Below, in pieces: positions 26,001 to 34,699 of a stretch of DNA of 64,000 nucleotides. The position numbers and the translations under genes were made by a program. The DNA comes from Doris montereyensis. Lineage: Eukaryota > Mollusca > Gastropoda > Nudibranchia > Dorididae. Position 1 is the first letter of the stretch, and each line of letters starts with the position of its first letter. The stretch spans positions 224,844 to 288,843 of the forward strand of contig JAXRKP010000044.1 in the NCBI GenBank assembly GCA_037039925.1. The letters are read 5' to 3'. The notes below the pieces were generated by a model. That model was not told where the DNA came from, made no database searches, and saw only the letters and a program-made list of their open reading frames with translations.

Positions 26001-28678
26001 TCTTATGAGAGCACTTTTATAATACAGTAAAAATTTGGTCAGCAGATGTAGGCGTGTGTTTATGCAGAGTGTGCTTTTAATGAAGTGTGCTTTTATCTAG
26101 CGACTACTGTACAATGTATCCTACTCTTGGGTTGCCTGGTAGGTTGTTCTTCCTTCCTTTCACTCTTTTTCTTATCTTTCATCTTGCTGTTTCCTGTTAA
26201 TTCACTCTGATATCACTGCATGTGGTGGATTGGGTAAATTTCAATGAAGCAATGATTTACTCGTAATATATTTTATGACTGGTGACTAGTATTAGTAGCA
26301 ACGGAGGCATCTTTAATCCATGCATTGTTTCTCCCCTTCCTTGCCTCTCTTTCATGTTGGATGCTGACTTCCACATCAAACTTTTCTTTCCATGTCTTCA
26401 GAGGCCAGCGTACATTCATGGAACCATCACATTAAAGACGATTTGGCCCCTAGGAAAGAGAAGACGTCTGACAGGAAATCCACCTGGGACGGAGCCAGGG
26501 AGTCAAAAGCTGCCCAGGATTTCAATGGAACGTCACAAAGCTACAGCAGTAAAGGTGAGGGGCCCTTCGGCAAATGTAGTAGCATTATCATCACTTGATA
26601 CTAGATACTGAGCAAAAACAGGAACACACCACCAATTTTAAAATTCATTATAAATGAAGGGTTTCTTACACAACGTTAAAAACTTGAGCAAAAAAAAATT
26701 AACGTGTCATCAATTTTAAAAATCAATTATAGACAAACGGTTTCTTGTATAACGTTTAAATTTGAGCATAATTATTTTCAACTATTCAAAAGTAGCAAAG
26801 TTTGAAAATGGCTTTTTGAAGATTCCACTCACGTATTCTCCTCTAGTGCAATGAAACCTAATTTGAATCTAATATTTAATTGATCGTTTTTTAATCGTTA
26901 AATTTTTTGCCCAGTGTATTTTGTAGTTTAAAGTGATTAAATTTTACTTTTTTGAAATCTGCGTATAGTTATAATATATCTCATATCATTATTATGATCT
27001 TAAGCTATTTGTTTTGAGTTTATATAATATTTTATATCTAAATACCATTATACTAACAAGTAGAAAATCATAAGGTGTTGGATATTCACTACATGAATAC
27101 TGTTTATTATTATTACTATCAAGTCTTTCAACAATTCTCTCCCCCTCATAGTCATATCTTTTCTGCTATTCATCAAAACTTTATATCTTCTTGTATTTAA
27201 CGGCTATTGATGTAACATTGGTATATAGGATGGATGGCAGTGTATTTGCAAGAATAAGATAATTAATTTCATTTGGGAAATTTCTGTTTATTGTTAATAA
27301 TATTGGTAGTGGAAGATGTATAAAAGTTAAATCATCAAAATATGACAAGTTGTTTGCTGTATATCACCATTTGTCCCATAACAATTGACTGATGGTTTTA
27401 TCTGTAAATCAAAGAAATTTTGTCCATGAAACAAGAAGACATACATCTCTTTGTCATAGGTGTCAATTCATTTTCTTTACTTTTTTTGTGCTTAGTTTTA
27501 TCATGGGATGGCGGTAAAAGCCAACTGGACCGAGATTTAGCTGCTGAAAAGGCTTCCCTGAAACGTCGCTGGGCTGATGACTACAATGAAGATATTGACT
27601 CCGGGAAGGTAAGAAAGACAACTCATTAAATGCTGACATCCTGCTTAATTCTTCTTTTGTATAAGGAGATGACTTATTTGTTGTTGATCTAGGGATTGCA
27701 TGTTACGTGGACAGTTGGCGGGCGCTGCTGGTAGGTCCTACTTCTTTCACTTATCTTTCATCTTGCTGCTTTCTCTTAATTCACCCTGAGATCATGGAAA
27801 CAAACAAAAACAAGCATATGTCATCACATATTGTCATCATGTCTGTGCCATGTTTTATGAGATTGTATTTAAAGCATGAACGTTGTGCAGTATTTGTCCC
27901 TCTGTCTGAGGCGTTATAGCTGGTTCAAGCCCCACAGCTGGCACATGTGGCTTTTTTCACAATGTTGTACTCTTAAGAAAGGTACTTCACTCTACTTTCC
28001 TCACTTTAGACTCAGGTGTGAATGAGCATCCAGCTATAGGTAGAGAAAGATCTTGTCAGAGCGTTAAGTACAAAAGCCTAACAGGCTTGTGTATTGTAAA
28101 CTCCTCCGGGAGTGAGAAGGACTTTGAATGAAATGGCCTGCTGGGGGATGAATGATGTAGTCTGTGAACCTGCATTTGTGCGGGGATACAGACTATAAAT
28201 CCATCTTTATCTCTATCATCTGTCGTCCTCTCTCTTTCTTTTTTCTTAATAAAACCGTAATTGAAAGTTTGATGTAGAATTTGTTTTGTCTTATTTTGTT
28301 CAGGTGAAGAAAACCAAGAAGCCTTTATCAGACTCGGGCGATGCATCTTACAATCCCTTCCAAGACTATCAGTCACAGAAAGAGAAGGTAATTTTTAGAT
28401 ATGTTTTCATTGCCTTGTTTTAAAAATGATTTTTTTCAATACTAAACTAAACTCAAAATATTTTCAAAGCATAAGCAATTCATACTTCATTCTTTGACAA
28501 GTTCATTTGCGAAGTGAGACCTGAGATATGGTGGTATTGAAGATAATAAATGGTTCCTATTTATTGGTAAAATTGGACTTTCAAGTTTTCTGGCTTGAGG
28601 GAGATATGGGTTTTTGAAACAGATGGATTGAACTGTAAACTATGATACAAATATCTAAAATTGGTGCATGTCTTACTT

Positions 28679-28745
<67 letters not shown>

Positions 28746-29890
28746 TTCTTCATTTACATATGATTTATTATATTGTTTTTGTAATCATTTCATAGAAGTA
28801 CTCTTGGTGTCATATTTTAATGAAAATAATTTTTATCAGTAATATCATTTTATCCCTATTATTATTATTATTATTATATGACTGGAGGAATCCCCCCTCC
28901 AAGAAAGCAAAGAAAACCTTACAGCCTGAAGATTGATCCGACCAACAACCATATGCTTTTTCTTAACTTTAGGAAAATGGCCGTCATTATTCAACTATGC
29001 AAAATGCTCACATTTATAAGCTGAATTTATATTCTGATGGAGAATATTGGGGGAAATCAAGGAGAGGGAGCTTGATATGTGCAATAATATTGTCAAATGT
29101 GCTTTTGAATGATACAATATATCATCAGTTCACAATGAATGACCTGTTCACAATGAATGACCTGTTCACAATGAATGACCTGTTCACAATGAATGACCTG
29201 TTCATGGTCAATACTTTGTGGTGCCGAGTAACATATTTGTATTGAAACGAAACGATATCGATAGCTACTGTGAACTTGTTGATCATTTCGATATATATAC
29301 TGTGCGTTGTAGAATGAGAGAGGTAAGCAAGGGAATCATTATTGGACTCGACTAGTCTTTAAGTACTGTAGTGCCGTGAGCGAGTTCAATCATGAAAGAC
29401 ATTTTGTCCACAGCTAAAGAGTAAACATAAAATGGGAGTTCACTAAAAATGTCCTTCTTTCATCTCCAATATATCCGCTTTAAATGACATGAAATTTCAT
29501 TCTTTCATCTCCAATATATCCACTTTAAATGACATAAAATTTCATTCTTTCATCTCCAATATATCCACTTTAAATGACATGACATTTCCTTCTTTCATCT
29601 CCAATATATCCACTTTAAATGACATGAAATTTCCTTCTTTCATCTCCAATATATCCACTTTAAATGACATGACATTTCCTTCTTTCATCTCCAATATACC
29701 CACTTTAAATGACATGAAATTTTGTTTTTGTTCGCAGTTCCACGGCTTTCAAGCCTCTTCTTGGTCTCAAGATCATAGCTACCATCATCACGACCACCAT
29801 TATCATAAAAAGACGTCTATACGACCTAGTTTGGACAGTTTCAAGAATTATAGCAGACAGAAACATGGCTACAGCAAGATGCATGACTGA
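9131..29890 (+). CDS. USP36: USP36/USP42-like ubiquitin carboxyl-terminal hydrolase (18 coding exons)
   Basis: This is a cysteine protease (peptidase family C19) that removes ubiquitin from proteins; vertebrate USP36 acts in the nucleolus on ribosome-biogenesis factors and histone H2B. The spliced product is about 1153 residues, near human USP36 (1123). Order: N-terminus with FTPAS and LKAKYTSLNP as in USP36; catalytic domain from about residue 129 to 440 with GNTCFFNSTLQC (Cys139), zinc pairs CLRC and CPKC, His box DHGHYYSY (His392) and MNDS; then a Ser/Lys-rich region; then LSWDG and WADDYNEDIDSGK, matching the conserved C-terminal block of USP36/42. Seven apparent frame breaks at homopolymers need eight extra bases in total; see findings. 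I chose ATG 9131 because it opens the frame after the acceptor at 9126. USP42 is the alternative name: invertebrates often have one gene for both. Identity is by motif and exon phase only. Confidence 0.9.
9737..9970 (+). CDS. USP36: USP36-like, exon 2 (catalytic Cys box)
   Basis: It encodes KVVLFPEELVKMEWSRI and GAGLVNMGNTCFFNSTLQC; the nucleophile Cys codon is TGC 9886-9888. The acceptor is CTGAAG and the donor T|GTAAGT, phase 1. The reading frame is intact. Confidence 0.95.
10484..10594 (+). CDS. USP36: USP36-like, exon 3
   Basis: KKKDFCMMCEIQSHV aligns with the GSFCMLCVMQNHI region of USP36. Acceptor TCCAG, donor T|GTAAGT; 111 bases, phase 1 to phase 1. Confidence 0.93.
10872..11090 (+). 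mobile_element. SINE family 1, decayed copy in intron 3
   Basis: Head-like GTTGTAAGGCTGTCAGACTT with a degenerate B box, then GTGTTCCTCGACAAAGACC and GGCTATATGAGCCCTGAAGG as the tail unit. The copy ends exactly where the inverted-repeat element at 11091 starts. Confidence 0.65.
11091..12316. mobile_element. Non-autonomous DNA transposon with 16-bp inverted ends (hAT-like?)
   Basis: CAGACCTGCCTAGTTT at 11091 is answered by its exact reverse complement AAACTAGGCAGGTCTG ending at 12316. No transposase ORF lies between. The CAG-type ends suggest hAT, but I see no clear 8-bp target duplication. A related, one-ended copy lies at 17309-17745. Confidence 0.6.
12526..12628 (+). CDS. USP36: USP36-like, exon 4 (QEDAHEFLR)
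   Basis: It encodes IAKHMKWGRQEDAHEFLR followed by a DHLQQSCFNGET segment; QEDAHEFLR is invariant in USP36/42. Acceptor TTTAG, donor AA|GTAAGT, phase 1 to phase 2. Confidence 0.95.
13075..13142 (+). CDS. USP36: USP36-like, exon 5 (IFGGYLRS)
   Basis: TTVINQIFGGYLRSQ matches the TTLVHQIFGGYLRSR block of USP36. Acceptor CTCAG, donor G|GTAATC, 68 bases. Confidence 0.95.
13370..13440 (+). CDS. USP36: USP36-like, exon 6 (first zinc Cys pair)
   Basis: VTCLRCQAKSNTFDPFMDLS carries the first CxxC of the USP zinc site. Acceptor TTCAG, donor AAG|GTAACT, ending in phase 0. Confidence 0.95.
14254..14335 (+). CDS. USP36: USP36-like, exon 7
   Basis: GVNTLEEALMKFVKPEIL, then ENAYKCPK with the second zinc Cys pair. 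The preceding exon ends in phase 0, but this exon reads correctly only if one base is added at its 5' edge (a GG after the acceptor AAG where GGG is expected). Donor AA|GTAAGA. Confidence 0.88.
14668..14872 (+). mobile_element. SINE family 2, 3' half, in intron 7
   Basis: GGACGATGAAAGGAGATTGG, AAAGATCTCTTGGCTGTTT, GAGGTCACCTCAGTTTGGA and an (AAAAT)n tail. It accounts for most of a 139-codon ORF here, which is therefore not a gene. Confidence 0.75.
14930..15007 (+). CDS. USP36: USP36-like, exon 8
   Basis: CRNKVRAQKRFSIQKPPNVL parallels CKKKVPASKRFTIHRTSNVL of USP36. Acceptor CACAG, donor AG|GTATGA. Confidence 0.95.
   Translation: MSKQSSCSEKILNPEAAECINSTVK
15698..15791 (+). CDS. USP36: USP36-like, exon 9
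   Basis: FDFNRHLSGKINKFIKYPER and INIRNFMSL align with the SGGKITKDVGYPEFLNIRPYMS segment of USP36. Acceptor TCCAG, donor CAG|GTAAGT, phase 0. Confidence 0.95.
16597..16722 (+). CDS. USP36: USP36-like, exon 10 (catalytic His box)
   Basis: YQLYGVLVHSG, then SDHGHYYSYVK and WYCMNDSI: the His box (GHYY) and the MNDS block of C19 proteases are intact. Acceptor TCTCAG, donor ATT|GTAAGT; exactly 42 codons. Confidence 0.97.
16995..17065. repeat. (CT)n microsatellite in intron 10
   Basis: Short interrupted CT/TCTG run, on the sense strand of the protease gene. Confidence 0.85.
17309..17745 (+). mobile_element. One-ended relative of the 11.1 kb inverted-repeat element
   Basis: It starts with CAGACCTGCC, and the interior shares GTTCAAGATTTCTCAGCT, then CAATTATCGAT, with 11360-11440, and a GCGTCACT end motif with about 11940. 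No closing inverted end is visible, so the copy is truncated. Confidence 0.5.
17746..17825 (-). mobile_element. tRNA-like SINE head (third family)
   Basis: Reading the minus strand, GTGGCTGAGTGGTTGG is a good A box and GATTCGAATCC a perfect B box. There is no acceptor-stem pairing that I can complete, so it is a SINE relic rather than a tRNA gene. Confidence 0.5.
18298..18423 (+). CDS. USP36: USP36-like, exon 11 (end of catalytic domain)
   Basis: SADAYVLFYARIN matches the AYVLFYLRI end of the C19 domain, then a Pro/Ser linker starts (SPATAPSSPKPAFSPTS). Acceptor TTCAG, donor AAG|GTTGGT; 42 codons. Confidence 0.95.
18485..18655 (+). mobile_element. SINE family 2, 3' half, in intron 11
   Basis: AATAAAAAGGAGTTCCTGTG, GATCCCTTGGCTGTTTTCAG and GAGATCACCTTAGTTGTGGA are the family's 3' signature. 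Confidence 0.75.
19091..19160 (+). CDS. USP36: USP36-like, exon 12
   Basis: NSFIGPVLPNHVKEKPVL, then TNGVH; linker sequence. Acceptor TTCAG, donor G|GTGAGA, phase 1. The next constitutive exon is at 20443, but a phase-compatible repeat exon may intervene at 19854. Confidence 0.85.
19558..19692 (+). repeat. Pyrimidine-rich interspersed repeat (Y repeat), copy 1
   Basis: GGGCAGTTGGGGGC, then CTTTCACTC, then CTGTCTCCTCTTAATTTTATC, then GAGATCACCACATATGG. The family consensus seen over 14 copies is about 125 bases, pyrimidine-rich on the strand given, with no tRNA-like boxes and no ORF. Its class is unknown. Confidence 0.7.
19854..20050 (+). repeat. 18-bp minisatellite, open in frame; possible alternative exon of the protease gene
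   Basis: Nine to ten units of GTTGTGGAAAGAAGCAAT encode the hexapeptide SNVVER or SNVVDR. An acceptor-like CTTTAG with a tandem NAG (TAGTAG) precedes it at 19853, and exon 12 ends in phase 1; that phase opens the frame across the whole array to a TGA at 20048-20050. GAC/GAA and AGA/AGG changes keep the residue class. It could instead be just intronic minisatellite. Confidence 0.6.
20443..21364 (+). CDS. USP36: USP36-like, exon 13 (long Ser-rich linker)
   Basis: Acceptor TTTTTCAG, donor G|GTAGGA. The coding path is GKPSSELGTPVQ..., then KEDGKRIVLQIKHGNSTTM, then SGLVPYNDDSDSEQENT, then SSFDGTSSPATSQ, then SPFVWNDDSPKSPASKS and so on to SEWMVESK. Four switches of frame are needed, at a C-run within 20585-20600, CCC 20688-20690, GG 20833-20834 and A-run 20929-20933, each explained by one or two missing bases. 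The composition (Ser, Lys, Pro) fits the disordered middle of USP36/42. Confidence 0.8.
21437..21490 (-). mobile_element. SINE family 2, head fragment
   Basis: CCTTTTGGTTGAGAGGCGG and CTTTGCCTCTGGACCAAC are the reverse complement of the family head. The body is absent. Confidence 0.6.
21897..23125. mobile_element. Decayed Tc1/pogo-like element? (imperfect inverted ends)
   Basis: The left end (TACGGTGGATACCGCATAAG) and the right end, read on the minus strand (AGTAGACGCTGCATAAGCCA), are similar imperfect inverted repeats, and ATCGACTT motifs recur inside near the right end. No transposase is visible. The boundaries and the class are tentative. Confidence 0.35.
23217..24286. repeat. 45-49 bp minisatellite derived from the LINE 3' end, about 23 copies
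   Basis: The unit reads GTGTTTATATGAGATGG, then TAGAATGGGAACTGATAAAG, then AAAGAAAG, with copy-to-copy length change by extra AAAG. The section GGTAGAATGGGAACTGAT plus a purine tail is the same as the 3' terminus of the LINE at 1381-1410. It lies in intron 13. Confidence 0.92.
24515..24625 (+). repeat. Y repeat, copy 2
   Basis: GGGCAGTTACCGGC, TTTCCTCTAAATTCACC, CTGAGATCACCATATAGGG. Intron 13, sense. Confidence 0.65.
24866..25467 (+). CDS. USP36: USP36-like, exon 14 (Lys-rich, Ser-rich region)
   Basis: Acceptor GAACAG, donor G|GTACGA. It encodes SKPMDRDPPNG..., SLLVDSHKKNGLLHTAGC, a basic tract KSKKDKKKRKKESKYP, then, after a one-base gap at GGG 25214-25216, a Ser/Lys run, RYDSDSDDS, SISSSNSDSNSSD and YEWVEKTCETVKPKGK. 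The basic clusters resemble the nucleolar-targeting KRKRKKKK stretches in the C-terminal half of vertebrate USP36; the function here is inferred. Confidence 0.85.
25934..26109. mobile_element. 176-bp MITE, Tc1/mariner type, with TA target duplication
   Basis: CAGTAGTCGCTGGGTAAA at the left is answered by TTTATCTAGCGACTACTG at the right (reverse complement with two mismatches). A TA dinucleotide flanks each end (25932-25933 and 26110-26111). There is no coding capacity. It is in intron 14. Confidence 0.75.
26138..26257 (+). repeat. Y repeat, copy 3
   Basis: TGGTAGGTTGTTCTTCCTTC, CTTTCATCTTGCTGTTTCC, TTAATTCACTCTGATATCAC, TGGTGGATTGGGTAAATTTC. Intron 14, sense. Confidence 0.75.
26402..26554 (+). 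CDS. USP36: USP36-like, exon 15
   Basis: EASVHSWNHHIKDDLAPRKE, then STWDGARESKAAQDF. Acceptor CTTCAG, donor G|GTGAGG, phase 1 to phase 1. Confidence 0.85.
27496..27608 (+). CDS. USP36: USP36-like, exon 16 (WDG...DDYNED block)
   Basis: VLSWDGGKSQLDRDL, then KRRWADDYNEDIDSGK, corresponding to VLTWDGK and VVDDWDEEFDRGK of human USP36. Acceptor GCTTAG, donor AAG|GTAAGA. Confidence 0.93.
27712..27796 (+). repeat. Y repeat, copy 4
   Basis: CAGTTGGCGGGCGCTGCTGG, TAGGTCCTACTTCTTTCAC, CATCTTGCTGCTTTCTC, then CACCCTGAGATCA; the 3' end is truncated. Intron 16, sense. Confidence 0.7.
28304..28387 (+). CDS. USP36: USP36-like, exon 17
   Basis: VKKTKKPLSDSG, then YNPFQDYQSQKEK, in the place of KKIKKFKREKRRNFNAFQKL of human USP36. 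Acceptor TTCAG, donor AAG|GTAATT; 28 codons. Confidence 0.9.
28682..28740. repeat. (TA)n microsatellite
   Basis: About 29 TA units in intron 17. Confidence 0.97.
29129..29204. repeat. 18-bp minisatellite, 4 copies
   Basis: TTCACAATGAATGACCTG four times in tandem with no change, so it is recent. It lies in intron 17. Confidence 0.9.
29455..29726. repeat. 45-bp minisatellite, 6 copies, abutting the last exon
   Basis: The unit holds CTTTCATCTCCAATATATCC, then ACTTTAAATGACATGA. It ends about 12 bases before the acceptor of exon 18. The frame of exon 18 is open back through the whole array to a TAA at 29444-29446. Confidence 0.92.
29738..29890 (+). CDS. USP36: USP36-like, exon 18 (His-rich C-terminus)
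   Basis: FHGFQASSWSQDHSYHHHDH, then HYHKK, and a basic end NYSRQKHGYSKMHD with stop TGA 29888-29890. Acceptor TTCGCAG, phase 0. The cluster HHHDHHYH could bind metal; it is not a feature of the human protein. Confidence 0.9.
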   Translation, partial: FHGFQASSWSQDHSYHHHDHHYHKKTSIRPSLDSFKNYSRQKHGYSKMHD

Positions 29891-30361
29891 GGACCTTTAT
29901 GACGTCTTGCTTTGTTTTTGTGCCTCTGAGCTTGACAGGCTGAATTTTAAAAATGGTAACCTATTATAAAATGAAAAAGTACTATTTCAGCTAACAGGTG
30001 TATGTCGCAGATAGATTGACATTGAATGGCTGAATATGAAATTGGTTGTCTTAGAGATAAGAAAACTTACAGAATGGCTTTATTGATTCATGGTATTGGC
30101 CTGGACGACTAATTCTTATTGTCTTCACATGCAAAGAGTTGAGTGCTGTCTCCTCCTGTTTTGAGCTCTGCACACCGTATTGTATACGGTCTACTGTTAC
30201 ATTGCGTGAGAAGCGGTTTTCATCGGCATGTTATGGTCACGTATAGTTCAATGGTACCCCTTGATTTGCGGTATTGAAACTTATGAGAGTTTATGCTGTC
30301 TGTACATTTTGTAGAAATGTCCAAATATCTGTGAGCTCATTTCTCAAAAATAGACAATGGA

Positions 30362-31043
30362 TATAGGACATGATAGCAAGCATTGAGCCAGTGACATTTG
30401 AAGAGTGGAAAAAGAAACAGACCTGCTTCAATAGGACATGATAGCAAGCATTGAGCTAGTGACATGTGAAGAGTGGAAAAAACCCCAGACCTGCTTCAAT
30501 AGGACATGATAGCAAGCATTGAGCTAATGACATGTGAACAGTGGAAAAAACCCCAGACCTGCTTCAATAGGACATGATAGCAAGCATTGAGCTAGTGACA
30601 TGTGAAGAGTGGAAAAAGAAACAGACCTGCTTCAATAGGACATGATAGCAAGCATTGAGCTAGTGACATGTGAAGAGTGGAAAAAGAAACAGACCTGCTT
30701 CAACAGGACATGATAGCAAGCATTGAGCTAGTGACATGTGAAGAGTGGAAAAAGAAACAGACCTGCTTCAACAGGACATGATAGCAAGCATTGAGCTAAT
30801 GACATGTGAAGAGTGGAAAAAGAAACAGACCTGCTTCAATAGGACAGGATAGCAAGCATTGAGCTAATGACATGTGAAGAGTGGAAAAAAAATCCAGACC
30901 TGCTTCAATAGGACATGATAGCAAGCATAGAGCTAATGACATGTGAAGAGTGGAAAAAGAAACAGACCTGCTTCAATAGGACATGATAGCAAGCATTGAG
31001 CTAATGACATGTGAACAGTGGAAAAAGAAACAGACCTGCTTAA
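30362..31043. repeat. 68-bp minisatellite, 10 copies, in 3' flank of protease gene
   Basis: The unit contains AGGACATGATAGCAAGCATT, then GAGTGGAAAAAGAAACAGAC. Two sub-variants (AAAGAAACAG and AAAACCCCAG) alternate. If the 3' UTR extends to the distal poly(A) signals, this array is transcribed. Confidence 0.92.
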
Positions 31044-31595
31044 AGAGACACAGATCTCACTCTTATCCTGTGCTGTGTTCTCATAGAAACATTGTTGGTT
31101 CTTGTGCCCTCTTTCCTTTTGTCCCCCTGCTTGTGGTGTGTGTGTGTGTGTGATTATTGTAGGATTTTTGCATCCTTCATGGAGGAGATACATGTGAAAG
31201 GCAGTTGGTCCTTTAGATCTATTATAATATATGTTACTGGTTTCTGTTTAGTTGAGAAAGTATGAAAGTGATTCCATATGATTTTATGAGTTTCTTTTGT
31301 TGTTTAGAAAGTCTAAGAATGATTCCATTAATCTTCATGTGACTTGAGGCCAAACTGTGTCCATTGAGCGCACAATTTGTTATCATTATCTTCATCATTA
31401 TCACCACCAGCACCGCCACCACCACCACTCTATCATTATTTCCCGACTGTTGATGTTTTTTTGTAGACTTCACCACTGCTGGTCGTAATACTGAACTGGT
31501 TTAAAGTTGAATGTTGTTTAAGCCACGCTGATCACAACAATGAACCCTTGTAGTCATCATATATATATACATATATATGTGGAGTGCCTGTGGTT

Positions 31596-31985
31596 ATGTT
31601 ATGTCACATCCCGTATCTCATAAAACAGTATGTCAGCGTCTTATGTCACATCCCATTATCTCATAAATCAGTATGTCAGTGTCTTGTGTCACATCCCATT
31701 ATCTCATAAATCAGTATGTCAGTGTCTTGTGTCACATCCCATTATCTCATAAATCAGTATGTCAGTGTCTTGTGTCACATCCCATTATCTCATAAAACAG
31801 TATGTCAACATCTTGTGTCACATCCCATTATCTCATAAAACAATATGTCAACATCTTGTGTCACATCCCATTATCTCATAAAACAATATGTCAACATCTT
31901 ATGTCACATCCCATTATCTCACAAAACAGTATGTCAACATCTTGTGTCACATCCCATTATCTCACAAAACACCATGTCAGCATCA
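31596..31985. repeat. 43-bp minisatellite, 9 copies
   Basis: The unit holds GTCACATCCCATTATCTCAT, then AAATCAGTATGTCAGTGTC. ORFs here repeat the same 43-base step in three frames and are not genes. Confidence 0.92.
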
Positions 31986-33885
31986 CATATTCTCAAATGT
32001 CATTCTGTTTTATTTTGTTACTTGTTGTGACATCATAACACTCAATGTTATTTCTTTTAAGATGAGGTCATATCTCATGACTTGATGTCATATTACGTTT
32101 TGCATCATAACAAGAGCGTCAGGTAACATTCTTTAGTATATTGATTGTTCCAATGTTGAAGTATATCAGGTTTTAGATATAGGTGAAACCACAGCATTAA
32201 AATGTAGGCTGGGCTATGCCTTCTATATTATTACTAAACCGTTGTCTTTTTCCCCCCATCACTTGCATCCTTTGTCATGTGTTTATTAATGTGTAGTTTT
32301 GTGACAATTTATGTGATGTTGTTACCTGGGCTTAATGCTGCACTCCAGTCTGTGTTGGGTGACGGGTCACTTTGTCACTTGTTATTTTATAGTTCAGTAG
32401 TAGCACACTGCTCTGCTATGTAATGCATGGCATGTCCTGAGCACGGTCACGTCTGTGTTTGGATGAATGGATGAACAGGCCCTAGCCATTTAGGCTTGAT
32501 AGGAGCTGTCTCATCATTGGGTTGTCGCTTTATCTCTACAGTCTTGCAATGAAAGATTACTGGAGTTCACCTAGATGTGAACATTCTCAATGAATTCGTC
32601 ACAGGACTTGAGACTGTTAATTAGTCATTACGTCTTCATGCTGTTTCCATTTTCATTTGGCTGGTTGTTTGAACCAGTGTTTTTGTATCCCCACCCACGA
32701 AGCAGATAACTTCATATTTTCCTCTCATTCACGTTGATTCGTCTCTTTTCCCACTGTACTGACTCAGTCTTACGTGTTGTTAACTTTCTTCCACAGTACG
32801 TCTTCGTTTTTTTTTGTTTTTACTGACATTGACATACATTATGATACATTGTATTTTCATGTCATTTTTTTTGTTTAACTTAACTTTTTAATTTTATGTC
32901 ATTTTAATTTTTAACTGATTGTCGTAAAGAATGGTTCATGTGTAAATATGAGTACGGTGTCTGGAAATTTTATACAAATAGTGAGCCACCCAACGTTTAT
33001 ACAAATTCCCATCTTCTTTCTTTCCACATCTCTGTGGATTGAATTACCTTTTTTTATTTTCAACAATGAAGAAAAACCCAAAAGAAACGCATCAGGAAAT
33101 AGGTGTGATAATCATAATAACAGGAGAGATGTGAGCATTCAGTGACTGCACGACATGGTTTTTCAACATTACGTTATATGAACAGTCTCAGCAGACATTT
33201 CATCCAAGTATATTGGTATCCTTTTGTCATTCTGTCATCAATCTCTAGGATTTCATTTCATCTCAGACTTTCTTCTACCCCAGCGCCACAATTCACAATA
33301 CTTCATTTTTAGTTCTTAACATTGTGCGAGGTCATCAGGCAAATAACTTTGTACATAGATAATGTTGTACATTTGTCTAATACAGCAATCCATGGAAAAC
33401 ACATAAAAAAAACAAGACAAAGCTGAATGAAACATTCTGTTACTTTGACTGGTGAAGTGGTTTAAAGTTGAATGATGATTTAACTTAATGATGAATGTAA
33501 TTATTTGAAAGAAGCACTTTATTTGTCATGAGTTTTCGTGGTTTCAATGTCAAATATGTGAGAGATTTTGACTCCCCATTTAATCCTACCCGTGGTTTGC
33601 TCTCAAGTCTCAAAACAATATCATCAGATGTAATGTTGAATTTGTTTCCTGTCATTCTTGTCATGAATTTTATTGTACCATGTTGGTATTACATTTTAAT
33701 TGGACAAATGTAATAATAGTAATGACGTATACATATATATATGAAATTTGCCATCATGTCATGTCATTTACCCTAACTTATGGATTCTTATGTTCACCTA
33801 CAGTTTTCTTCTAATTCTAAATCATGTTCTTTGTGATTATGACATCCTCACACACACCTCCTGATTTCAATATTGTCATAAGCTG
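31986..33885. other. Unique AT-rich sequence, possible long 3' UTR
   Basis: There is no exon, SINE or array. It follows the protease stop codon on the same strand, and no AATAAA occurs close to the stop, so it may be 3' UTR. Nothing else is visible. Confidence 0.35.
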
Positions 33886-33889
33886 GTGA

Positions 33890-34004
<115 letters not shown>

Positions 34005-34124
34005 CTTGCGAGAAGGTCCTGTTATACATATTTATTATTACAGAGTAGTACGGATTCACGATCATTTAAAATTTCTTTCATTGAAGTACTGCTTTTCCAG
34101 TTTTGGTGTTCCTCGTTCAAGAAG

Positions 34125-34130
34125 AATAAA
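34125..34130 (+). terminator. Candidate poly(A) signal for the protease gene
   Basis: AATAAA at 34125; others at 35258 and 35477. The first candidates after the stop codon at 29890 are over 4 kb away, so the true end is uncertain. Confidence 0.25.
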
Positions 34131-34569
34131 CTGTAAATATATGAACATAAACCTGTTTCTTTTTTGGTTTTTGTCAATCTTTGTGAGTCAAATCTGAAAC
34201 TGATCATGGGTGATACTTTTGATTATAAATACAGTTTTTTCTTAATTGTGTGAATCTACGAGGATGTTTAGTACGTCAAGATGCAACTGGTAAATAGTCA
34301 CCCCAGTTTACAATTGTTCTACGTCCATTAGTTCCCGTTTTGAGAAATTTCATTTTATTATAAATATGAAAAAACCCACTATTTTTCGTATTTTGAAAAT
34401 GATCCAAATGTTCGACATGAGAGATGGAACACACTATATTGTTTTTCAACACAGTGACTAAACCCCAAATTTTATGAAAATTGGACATAGAACAAATTGT
34501 AAGTTTGAGGCCATGAAATCTTACTATACTACTTCCTTTGTTAAATTTAAGTCTTTTATTTCTCTGTAT

Positions 34570-34690
34570 TTTTGTCTTGCTGTTTCCTTTTTGTAGGTGC
34601 TACTTCTTTCTTTTCATTCTTTCACATGTCTTTCTTTCCTCTTGCTGCTGTCCTGAGATCACAGCATATGGTGGACAGGATAGATTACAA
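34570..34690 (+). repeat. Y repeat, copy 5
   Basis: TGTAGGTGCTACTTCTTTC, CATTCTTTCACATGTC, CTTGCTGCTGTCCTGAGATC, GCATATGGTGGACAGGAT. It is in the 3' flank of the protease gene, sense. Confidence 0.7.
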
Positions 34691-34699
34691 AGAAACAAA

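Noticed and set aside
9131..29890. Protease as a pseudogene
   Set aside because: Frame breaks are all homopolymer losses, while catalytic residues, all splice sites and phases are intact, and the neighbouring gene has the same type of break.
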